Assembly (NCBI GenBank): GCA_027604705.1
Contig: JADHYV010000016.1
Coordinates: forward strand, 248,001 to 312,000
Direction: 5' to 3'
Source: Allomyces arbusculus
Taxonomy: Eukaryota; Blastocladiomycota; Blastocladiomycetes; Blastocladiales; Blastocladiaceae
Length of the DNA stretch: 64,000 bases
In this document: one piece after another, positions 53,179 through 64,000 of the stretch
How positions within the stretch are numbered: position 1 is the first letter of the stretch
How the letters are laid out: the number at the start of each line of letters is the position of its first letter
Position numbers and translations under genes: made by a program
Notes under the pieces: model-generated
Database searches by the model: none
Told to the model about the DNA's origin: nothing
Seen by the model: the letters and a program-made list of their open reading frames with translations, nothing else

Positions 53179-53991
53179 GGTGGGCAGGCAGGCCACGGAA
53201 CAACGGCAGCGGATTCGAGTCGGGAGCCGGGGGGCGGTGGTTGGTGGTCGGGTCGCGTTGAAGAGAGAGAGGGGAGAGCGGCCTTGCTCGAATCTCGGAG
53301 GGAGGTGGCGCTCGCAGTCGCGCGTATAAATTGCACGAGCACACGCGCAGTCCTTGGCGAGCACGAGCAGGCCGCAGCCGAGTTGAGATTGGCCACGATG
53401 GCGTTGGCGTCGGTTGATGGTGGTTGGCGGTGGCGAGAGTCGCGGCCGCCGGTGCAGCGGGGGAGTCCAGGCACGCGTCAACCGGGTTCGCCCTGATCTG
53501 CGGTGAAACCGGGCCGGAAACCGCGCCTGCGCCCGCAAGCTGCTTTTCGATCGGGTTGCACGCGTTGTCTCGGGTGGTTTCGCCAGCAGCCATGTGGCTT
53601 GGCAATCACAGGAAAGGTCTGGCAGGTCCCATCACGCACGCCGGCCCACGTCAGACGTGGCTGGCGCGGTCATCTGACGGCACCTGCCGGCCTGTCTCAC
53701 GCCGAGGAACGCGTCTCCCGCGCCTTGCTTTGATCGCAGTGATCATGCTTTACGCTGCCGCTCGCGGTCCTCCCCTCGCCCACTCGCGCGCGATCTTTGC
53801 TCGCTCTCGCCGCTATTGACCACAAGCGACTCCACTCCTCTTCGCGCTGCTAGACTGACGGGCCCTACTCTGCCGCTCGCCGCCGTGTCGCGTCGCCACG
53901 ATCTCCTCCCCCGCGACCCCCCGCACTCGCCCCCCTGCCGCTTGCCGCCGCCGATATTATCCACTCGCACCAAATATCACTACCCAACACC
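53179..53991. promoter_or_regulatory. Divergent promoter region
   Basis: 813 bp between PMT (minus) and the KVDTW protein gene (plus). A TATAAA-type sequence occurs on the plus strand at 53324-53329 (gtataaattg). The CT/CA-rich leader is before the plus-strand ATG. No gene seen. Confidence 0.5.
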
Positions 53992-56294
53992 ATGGCCTCG
54001 CCCGCGCCCGACGCCTCGGCCGTCGTGCCGGACTACGAATCGGTGCTGATCCTGGGCCGCAGCGACAACAGCATCTTTGACGCGCACGACCCGCCCGAGC
54101 CCATCGCCGCCTTCGACGACGGCCTCGACGCACACCCGACTACCACCATGCAACAGGCGGATCGCCCCGCGCGGTCGCCGCAGCGGTTGCCGGGCACGGC
54201 GCGCGCGTCGTCCCCACCCAGTTCTGTGCCTGCGGGCATGATGGGCAACCTGCCCAGCAACATTTCGCTTTCGTGGACCGACATTCTGCGCCCGCTCGAC
54301 CAGACGCCGCACCAGCTCGTCGACCAGATCACGGCGCCGCCAGGGTTGATGACGACCTTGTCCGCGACGGACATGGAGGGAGGGAACGCCGCGCCCGCGC
54401 AGGCGCCCGCGTTTGTCCAGCAGCAGCAGCAATCGGCGTCTCCCAGTTCCGCCACGGTGCGGCCGCCGTCGCCGCCGCCGCTGCGCGTCGCGACCGAGCA
54501 ACAGCCTAACGCCGATTTGAACACCTCGTCCAACCGCACGGGCCGGAGCAAGGAAAGTACCACCACTACCACCAACAGCGCACGCCCGACATCACCGACC
54601 CGCGCTGGTTCGCCGGGTCCGCAACCCGTGGTCCTCGGCGCGCTCAAGGGCAAGATTGTCGCGTCCAAGGTCGACACGTGGCGCGCGCCGTCGCCCAAGC
54701 GCGAGCGCAAAAACGGGGCCGGGTCAGCGTCGCCGCCCGCGTCGCTTGGCAGCACCGAGCGGGTCGACCCGCAGCACGTGCAACTGCCGGCGAGCCCGCC
54801 GCGCCGCGTGCAGACGGCCGACGCTGACCAGCTCGCGATTGCCGTGGCGAGCCCCGGTTCGGCGCGCAGTCTGAGCAGCCCGCCGGTGCCGGCCGCGAGC
54901 GTTTTTTCCGGGAACCAAGCTGGTGGGAGTAACATGCACTTGCTCCAGCAGTCGAGTTTCTCGGCGGCGTTGCAGGACATGGCGCGGCAGAACGCGCCCT
55001 CGGCGCCGGTGCAGAGTTTCGAGGTTACGTCCCCGTCCAAGGCGCTTTCCAAGATGCAGCAGGACCAGCTGCAGATTCTGTTGCGCGAGGCCGAGGCCAA
55101 CATGCAGCAGCAACAGCAGAACACGTCTGATCGGGTCAAGGAAGTGCTCCCGAAAGTCGACACGTGGCGCGACGAGCGCATGTCCCCCGCGGCGCGCCGG
55201 CGCGCGCAGATCCAGCAGGAGCAGAGGGAGCTCGAGCACCAGCGGCTGCTCGAGGCACAAGCCATCGAGCGCAGCCGGATCTGGCGCGCCGAGCAAGCCG
55301 CCGAGCAGGACCGGCGTCGGCGCGACCAGGAGAACTCGATTGGGATCCAGGCGTGCTCGCTCGACTTCCTCGTCTCGGTTGGCGCCGAGCCCAAGGCGGC
55401 GGCGCCCGTCCCCCAGCCGCAGCCCATGTCGCCGTCGGCTGCACGCCGCGCTGCCGCGGCCGGTGGAGTCCAGCCCAAGGTCGATACGTGGTGGCGCGAA
55501 GGTGTGCCGCGGTCGCGGTCGCCGTCATTCCAGGAAAAGGGGACCAACAGTCCCACACGCACGGAATCGGTTCCGGTAGGTGCCATCACGTCCTACTCGG
55601 CGGCAGAGGAGGGCACGGCCGCGCGGCTCGTCTCGGCCGTGCACTTTGCGCCGTACGGCGACGAACGCACGTCGTCGGGCATTCAGACCAAATCGGCGAC
55701 TGACTTGGCCGTGCAAACGTTTCCTTCCCGCACCCAGCAGCAATACGTCCAACAGCATCAGCACGCGCATCAGTCGAACCAGTACCCGATTGCAACATCA
55801 CCAACGCGCCAGGGTTCGCCGCCCGGCGGGCGCAAGACCTGGGCGCAGACGCGTACGGAACCTTCGCCGCCGCCCGTCCGCGCGCAGATCACGCCCGCAT
55901 CGCCCTCGGCGTCGATGGCGGCCACGGGACGGCCTCGGTCGCCAACGCGCACGTCGCAGGATAACGTGCCGCGCGCCGCGTCGCCGCCCGTGCGCCCGCC
56001 GTCGCCGTCGGCGCGGTCGCGGATGGCGCAGCAGGCCGCGGCCAACCAAGTGACCCCGCTGCATGTAGCGGCGGGGACGCCGGTGTCGCCCTCGAAGGAC
56101 GTGCCGTGGGAAAACTCGCTGCGGTTCCCGCCGCCGTCGCCGACTCGCGGGCGCAAGACTTCTGCCGCGCAAATGGATTCTGCGGTGGTTGCGACACCGC
56201 GGTCTCCCGCAGCAGCGTCGCTGATGCGTGTTCTGACGCCGTCGTCGCCAACGAGACAGCAGCAGATGCAGAAGCAGGTCCCGCAGCAGCAGGT

Positions 56295-56337
<43 letters not shown>

Positions 56338-56766
56338 CTAATGGTCGACACGTCGATCGGCGGTGCCGGGTCGCAACTGTCGGCATCGAGTCCCGCCGGG
56401 TCGCCCTCGAGGTCGCGCAAGTTGTACGCGGACGTGCAGGCGGTCGTATCCTCGACGCGGTCACGGTCCGGCACGGGTCTCTCGGCGGCGCCTGTCGATG
56501 AGGACGGCGAATCGCTGCCGAAACGCGCTGGGATCGACTCGGTCTTCTTTTCGGCTGACGGTAAGGCCAACCTGGTCGTGCGCGCCAAGTCGGTCTGGAG
56601 TTACCTGGCGAGCGATGGCGTCTATGTGGCGGTCTTGCTCGTGTTTTTGGTGCTCGTTGCCGACTTGATGACGGGCAGTATGGCCGCACGGCACCGCACG
56701 GGTTGCGTGCAGGTCGCGCGCCAGCTGACCAATGTGGGCGAGGTCGTGTGCGACGGCCAGTACTGA
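53992..56766 (+). CDS. Tail-anchored low-complexity protein with three KVDTW motifs
   Basis: Single exon, 924 residues, no recognised family. Three copies of K-V-D-T-W begin at residues 226 (SKVDTWRAPSPKRER), 388 (PKVDTWRDERMSPAARR) and 496 (PKVDTWWREGVPRSRSPS), each followed by basic and Ser-Pro residues. Residues about 400-445 form a Glu/Arg/Gln-rich probable helix (QEQRELEHQRLLEAQAIE). GIQ/VQT-like sites occur at 451-454, 563-566 and 574-576. A CAG-encoded Gln run is near residue 770. A single hydrophobic helix (about 877-898, VYVAVLLVFLVLVADLM) lies 26 residues from the C-terminus, followed by a short tail with two Cys. This is the layout of a tail-anchored protein with a large cytosolic part. 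Function is unknown. Confidence 0.85.
56280..56340 (+). repeat. CAG repeat coding for polyglutamine
   Basis: Near-pure CAG run inside the KVDTW protein gene, encoding more than 15 Gln with a few interruptions. Length is likely to vary between strains. Confidence 0.9.
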
Positions 56767-57049
56767 TCCAAGGCGATGGAGTGACGGGACTTTGCAACGA
56801 ACAGGTGGAGAGTGCTGACGACTTGATGATGATATGATGGTGGATGGGGAGTTGCTGCCGTTTGTTGGATTTCATCACGCGCGCCTCCATTTGCCCCGCA
56901 AGGCAATCCACCAGAAAGCAAAAGAATGCCGTTCGTGTTGAGAAAAAGGCATGCGGGTAAAAATATCGATCGGGAAGCAAAACTGCAACTTCAAGCTTAC
57001 AAACATCCACGGTTCCCACTACAAGCGACGCAAGAGCGTTGGAAAGCGT

Positions 57050-59340
<2,291 letters not shown>

Positions 59341-61018
59341 TTTTCGAGTTGATTGGTTGGTCGAGAAGAGGGGAGCGATGGGAGCAGGCAGGTGCCGAGA
59401 CGCGTTGAGAAATCGAGAGCGGAGAAGAGCCGGATTGGTCGCGGGGGACCTGGGCCATTTATACTGACCGGGTCAATGATGCAGGCGGCGCCATGACACA
59501 GCGTGTAGAGCGTTACACTTGCGTTCACATCCCCAGACATGGCGGTCGGTTGGTCGGCGAGTCAGACCGAGCCCCCCGCTTGCTCGCTCGCGGGTCAGCG
59601 GTGGCCGGGCCCATGGCCGGAGCCGCAGCCGTAGTTGACCGCAGAGGCCAACGCGACCACGTGGTGCAACCGCTGCGGCCGAGGTGATAGCGACGCGTCT
59701 CGCACTTGGGTGCGCAAAGTGGTTCAGAGTCCCTGGGCGGTAACCATGCACGGACGGTGGCGGACACTGATTGCAACGGATGCGAGCGCCAGTTTCAACG
59801 CAACGCTGTCTGTTCTTGCGGCCATGCCATCCCCGCCGATCACGGAGCGCAAGAGCAATCGTCGGCCGCAGTAGTGCCATGGCTTGCGCACACTGCGGCG
59901 AACCGCGAGTCGCGTCAGCCGACCCCAACGTCTTGGTTCGCAAATCGTCCGGCACTCCCTGGCTGCTCTCGTATTCTACAAAGTCGTGCTCGTCGGCCCC
60001 GACGCGACGTCGACGAACTAGCACGCGCCGTCGTTCACCGTGCCGCATGCGCCATCGCAGCGTCGCTGACTTGTTCATTTCAAGCTGGCTGCGGCCCGCA
60101 GCTTCAACTGATAAGTTGGTACGGGCATTTCGATGCATTTTACCGATCGTTACTGAACCAGATCCTCCTGGGCCTCCTCCCTCCTGGGTCCCAGCTTAAC
60201 CATGAGCGCCTCCCGCAACGCAGAGTCGACACCTGTCGCGCCTGCATCCGCCGACGATGGGGTTCAGCGAGGCTCGTAGCATTCTGGGAGTTGTTGCACC
60301 GGGTGGAGAGTTTTCTGCGCGCCTATCTGGTTTGCCTGGCTTGCTGGCATCGTCATTGTCGTCGGAGTTGTTGTCGTCGTCGTTGTCGTCGTCGTCGTCG
60401 TCATCGACGCGACGACGCGACGACGCGACTCGGCGCAACGTGAGCGGTGGTGCCCAGCAACTTGTCATGTGATTCTGCACGTTACGCGCGCGGCAAATTT
60501 GTCTCCCACCGACACGACGCGTCTCGCAGGTGCTCGAGTCGAAGACACGTGCTGATAGCATCTTCCTTATCCATGCGCAACGCGATGCGATGGAATGATG
60601 CGCAAGCCAAGGCGCGAAACGAAGAGCAGGGTTCGGATTTTTCCAGCCCTCCTGGTTGTTCGCGACCTTCCTGGCGCAATGCATTTCTTGGTTTAAGGAC
60701 CCGTGCGGCGAACCACCACGAGGCGCCGACTCACGACTTGCACCTTGTCAGCCGTTTCTCCACGGAACCAGCGTCGGACCCGTCGGGGATCCATCATCTC
60801 CACAGCTCCAGCCGTGGCACGCGCGATTAGCGTCGAGGCGTGGGCCACCGCACCGCGTGCTGATGACCAAGGCCCAGGCTTCGACGACGCGCTCATGGTT
60901 CACGACCGTCGCTGCCGTACAAGAACCGACCGCTCCCACCGTCTCCTCGGTCGCACCCAACCATCCGCGCCCTCTCTCTCGACCGCACCGACCGACGACA
61001 ACGACCAAGAACCGAACC
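59341..61018. other. Long divergent intergenic region, GFA1 to AGX1
   Basis: About 1.7 kb with no gene I can support. It holds both promoters. A tATTTATAc element lies about 115 bp upstream of the GFA1 ATG. A GTC/GTT microsatellite is at about 60357-60425. A frame with several Cys (CNGCERQFQRNAVCSCGH, near 59725-59780) was considered and not accepted. Confidence 0.5.
60357..60425. repeat. Imperfect GTC/GTT trinucleotide microsatellite
   Basis: Roughly 20 copies of GTC with GTT, GTA and CGAC variants. In one minus-strand frame it would read as an Asp/Asn run, but no gene surrounds it. Confidence 0.85.
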
Positions 61019-62373
61019 ATGACTGCACCGACCCTTATCAATCGCAAGCGCGTGCTGATGATTCCCGGGCCCGTCGAGGTCTCGACCGCCGTGCTCGAGC
61101 AAATGGCCGGTCCGCCCACGTCGCACGTCGACCCGAATTTTATCAACGAGTTTGGCGAGGCGCTCGAGATGCTGCGCATCGTCTTCCAGTGCAAGGTCGG
61201 TAACCGATGCATCCCTTGAATTTGGGACTGCCATGGATTCCTTTCGCACAAGCTGACCTTTCTGTCGCTCGAAACTGTATCTAGGACGGCCAACCCTTCA
61301 TCGTCGCCGGCTCAGGCACGCTCGGGTGGGATATGGTCGCCGCCAACCTCGTCGAGCCCGGCGAGGCCGCACTCGTCATCAACACGGGCCTCTTTGGTGA
61401 CCGGTTTGGCGAAGCGCTCGAGACGTACGGCGCGAGCGTCACGCACGTGCGCGCGCCCGCGATTGGTGCTGTCCCGACGATGGACCAAGTGGCCGCGGCG
61501 CTGCGCGAGCGCACCTACAAGGTCATGACCATCACGCACGTCGACACGTCGACCGGTGTGCTCATTGACGTGCCCGCCCTGGCACGCGTCGTGCGCACTG
61601 TCTCGCCCAATACGCTCGTCATTGTCGATGGCGTGTGCTCGGTCGGTGGCGAGGAACTCGACATGGACGCGGCCGGCGTCGATGTGACGCTGACGGCCTC
61701 GCAAAAGGCACTCGGCGCCCCACCCGGCCTCTCGGTCGTCATGGCCTCGCAGCGCGCTATGGCCACGTTCAAGCACCGTGTCACGAAACCGACCTCTTAT
61801 TACGCATCATGGGCGAAATGGACGCCCATCATGCGGGCCTACGAGGCGCGCAAGCCGTCGTATTTCGCGACGCCCGCGGTCCCGCTCGTCAAGGCATTGC
61901 ACGCGTCGCTCAAGCAAATCGTTGCGCGCCCGATGACCGATCGTACGGCCTACCACGCGGCCGTCTCGGACCTCGTCAAGCGTACGGTCACGGCCTGGGG
62001 CCTGCGGCTCGTCCCGCAGGGGCTCGATCTCGCCGCACATACCATGACTGCCGTCTACTACCCGGAGGGCGTCTCGGGCGCCAAGCTGCTCGCGTCCCTC
62101 GCGGCCAAGGGCGTGACCATTGCCGGTGGGCTGCACCCGCAAATCGCGACGCAGTACTTCCGGATCGGGCATATGGGGATCACGGCCACGCACGACGAGG
62201 AGCTGCGGTACGTGCACCGCACACTCGCATTGCTCGAAGCCGCGTTGCGCGAGCAGGGGTACCTGCAAGACGCTGATCCGACCGCGGATCCAGTTGTGGG
62301 CGCGGCTCGCGTACCCGCGTCGGCGCCCGTGCCGGCACCCTCCATGGCGCTGCGTATGCGGCCCAAGCTGTAA
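61019..62373 (+). CDS. AGX1: Alanine-glyoxylate/serine-pyruvate aminotransferase
   Basis: Exons 61019-61195 and 61285-62373, 421 residues (89-bp intron, donor GTCGGT). A class V PLP-dependent aminotransferase: it converts glyoxylate plus alanine to glycine plus pyruvate. The N-terminal LMIPGPVEVSTAVLEQM and SHVDPNF blocks, GSGTLGWDMVAANL, the cofactor-Asp region VIVDGVCSVGGEELDMDAAG and PLP-lysine Lys200 (TASQKALGAPPG) are intact. The C-terminus is Pro/Ala-rich and ends in MRPKL. The final PKL is a weak variant of the peroxisomal PTS1 signal, while human AGT ends in KKL. Peroxisomal location is therefore possible, and no mitochondrial presequence is evident. Confidence 0.95.
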
Positions 62374-62844
62374 AAAGCACCCGAGGTGGCTCCTCAACTC
62401 CAAAAGTGGCATATGTACAAATGATTCCTCTAACCCGCTGCCGCCGGACCAGCCGCTCCGTTTGGGACCCATGGGCGGTGAGTTGCGCGCGCACGCAGCG
62501 ATGGGCGTGATTTCTGGCTTTTTCTTCGTTGGTCCCCTTGTGTCTTCGTGATGCTCGCGTTTATTCGTCGAGCGAGAATCGAAACTCGTTGCTTTGTGTG
62601 TGTCTCTTGTGGTGGTTGTGATCAACGTTCTTCTTCCTCTTCCGCTTCTTCTCCGTTCTTCTCAGTTCGTCAGCGATGAATGACCTGTCGAGCAGCACAT
62701 CGGGCGAGTGTCGCGCGCCGCCACCAAGGAAAGCCAGGGAAAATCATCACAAAGGAAATCAATCGACAGTGGTATGGTATACAAAACGCACTCCCAAGTT
62801 TCTCGCACCCTCGCGGCGGTGCACTCCAACAACCCACCTTCTGC
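62374..62844. terminator. Convergent 3' intergenic region
   Basis: 471 bp between AGX1 (plus) and the PPxY protein gene (minus), both ending here. T-rich stretch at 62590-62665. No gene seen. Confidence 0.45.
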
Positions 62845-63726
62845 TCACGACCGCGTCTCGACCAGCTCGGGCGCCCACGGGTACGGCGGTGGCGGCGGCA
62901 ACTCGTCATCCCCGGGCACCACCACCGACGCCGCCATTGCCGACCCCAGCTCTGCTCCGCGCGAGTACTCCGGTACCGCGAGCTCGCGCTCAGTCTCGTC
63001 GCTGGGCGTCGATTCGGCCGACGCGTTCGGCGACAGCATCGAGACGGGCGACGTTGGTGAGTACGGCGGCGGTGGTGGGGACGTCGTCAGCGCAATCAAT
63101 CGGCGCAGCGGTCTGTTCGCATGATGGTGGCCGCGGCCGCGGCGTGCAAGAACGGGGGTCGGCGCCACAATCTCGGGCTCCGAGGCCACTTCATAACCGG
63201 CGGCCCCGTCACTTTCCGCATCGACCACGTCCTCTGGCGCGGCCGCGAGCCCGACGGGCACAAGCGTCCGGTCTTCCGCGAGCCCGCGCACGAACCGCGC
63301 CGCCGCGTCGACGCGTTCCTCCCCACCGTCCGCGAGCAGCCACACGAGAATGTCTACGGCCGTGGGCGGCGGCGCGGCACGGCCCGCGTCCGGATGCGCG
63401 GTCGCGTACCCCGACGGCCATGCCGACCGGTCGGCAATCGCGGCGGTCGGATCGAGGTCAAGCGCGGCCAGGTACGCCGTGACGGGGTCGCGCAGAGCGT
63501 GCTGCGCACACCACGCCTCGTAGGCGCGGTCGGCCTCGGTCTGCAGCGGGCCGCGCGTATCCCGTGGGAGCGATGGGAACAGCATCAGGTGAATGTCGCG
63601 CCGGTGGTGGTGGTGGTGGTGTAAGGGCGGCACGGTCGCTGCAGCGGCCGCGGTGCGTCGAGCGCGTGCGAGGAGACGGAGCAGTTGCGACCACAGGTGC
63701 CACCGGCTGCGGGCGCGGAGCGGCAT
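62845..63726 (-). CDS. Unknown protein with PPxY motifs
   Basis: Minus strand, single exon, 293 residues from the ATG at 63726. An open frame extends to 63930 but looks like leader. The N-terminus is Arg/Leu/Ala-rich (LWSQLLRLLARARR) with a His run, and might be a mitochondrial presequence or membrane-associated helix. The middle (about 60-150) has an ordered look (EADRAYEAWCAQHAL, PTAVDILVWLLAD). The last third is Pro/Ser-rich and has two PPxY sites (PPPPPYSP and PPPPPYPW), the ligand for WW domains of Rsp5/Nedd4 ubiquitin ligases. No family recognised. Confidence 0.65.
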   Translation of the reverse strand: MPLRARSRWHLWSQLLRLLARARRTAAAAATVPPLHHHHHHRRDIHLMLFPSLPRDTRGPLQTEADRAYEAWCAQHALRDPVTAYLAALDLDPTAAIADRSAWPSGYATAHPDAGRAAPPPTAVDILVWLLADGGEERVDAAARFVRGLAEDRTLVPVGLAAAPEDVVDAESDGAAGYEVASEPEIVAPTPVLARRGRGHHHANRPLRRLIALTTSPPPPPYSPTSPVSMLSPNASAESTPSDETERELAVPEYSRGAELGSAMAASVVVPGDDELPPPPPYPWAPELVETRS

Positions 63727-64000
63727 CGCGGAAATGGCGTCGTGGTTGTAAAATGTCGTGGTGGAGATGAAGGCGGGGGGACGGGGCAGGAAGAGAGTGA
63801 CGCGTGCAGGGATCAAGGCGGAGAGAGGAAGAGCGGTTGGCACGGGCCAAAATGCGGGCGGCCACGCGTTTTGAAGGGCGGTCCACGGGGGTCGCTCCAC
63901 ATGGACGCGAAACGCACCACGTGGGAGCATCGCGCCGCATGGCGGCGAAGCGCATACACATGAACGTCGGGAAGGGAGCAGCGTGTGCGTGCGAGACAGG

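Noticed and set aside
59706-59880. Cys-rich frame (CNGCERQFQRNAVCSCGH) resembling a zinc finger
   Set aside because: Isolated, no flanking coding signal, no spliced partner, and a different frame over the same bases (MACAHCGE) looks just as plausible.
60357-60425. Asp/Asn-run protein on the minus strand
   Set aside because: It is a trinucleotide microsatellite read in one frame, with no gene features around it.

Overview
This window looks like chromosomal DNA of a GC-rich, early-diverging, flagellated (zoosporic) fungus, most likely Blastocladiomycota or Chytridiomycota. Fungal signs are a Zn2Cys6 transcription factor with the fungal regulatory domain, a PMT2-family protein O-mannosyltransferase, glucosamine-6-phosphate synthase, a PRM10/ThrE-family membrane protein and a Phx1-like homeodomain protein. 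The flagellar sign is a full-length DRC5/TCTE1 axonemal protein (24378-26176, minus strand), a family absent from fungi that have lost the flagellum. No lineage marker fixes the genus, so that level is inference. Genes are dense (about 22 in 64 kb) and split by short introns, mostly 60-150 bp, with GTACGT, GTGCGT or GTATGT donors and TAG or CAG acceptors.

Layout. 1-15 kb: DEAD-box helicase Dbp4 (5' end outside the window), homeodomain factor, signal peptidase SEC11, a Ser/Pro-rich unknown, and a 5'-nucleotidase-like metallophosphatase. 15-31 kb: an EH-EH-coiled coil-SH3-SH3 endocytic protein, a J-domain protein, a PRM10/ThrE protein divergent from it, DRC5 divergent from a proline-rich unknown, another unknown nuclear-looking protein, and FMC1 (mitochondrial ATP synthase assembly). 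31-36 kb: Zn2Cys6 factor and prefoldin subunit 5. 36.3-37.8 kb: a seemingly perfect 344-bp inverted repeat, each arm with a tRNA-Trp gene, around a 774-bp AT-richer spacer. 38-46 kb: 14-3-3, the GPI-anchor enzyme PIGL, and a 1437-residue RRM-RRM-PUF RNA-binding protein. 46.7-48.6 kb: three tRNA-Lys(UUU) genes with a small unknown ORF and another AT-richer island. 48.7-64 kb: an unknown 347-aa protein, PMT2-type mannosyltransferase, a tail-anchored protein with three KVDTW motifs, GFA1, alanine-glyoxylate aminotransferase and a PPxY-containing unknown.

Most genes are housekeeping and do not form one pathway. Loose themes are the secretory pathway and cell wall (SEC11, PMT, PIGL, GFA1), protein folding (prefoldin, J protein) and the flagellum (DRC5). 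I did not find an obvious new defence or metabolic cluster. The most interesting leads are the inverted tRNA-Trp duplication, two GC-AG introns sharing a donor, the intersectin-like domain order in a fungus, the tail-anchored KVDTW protein, and the AT-richer islands beside tRNA genes. Exon boundaries were set by hand from reading frame, splice consensus and remembered family alignments. All multi-exon totals given below are multiples of three.
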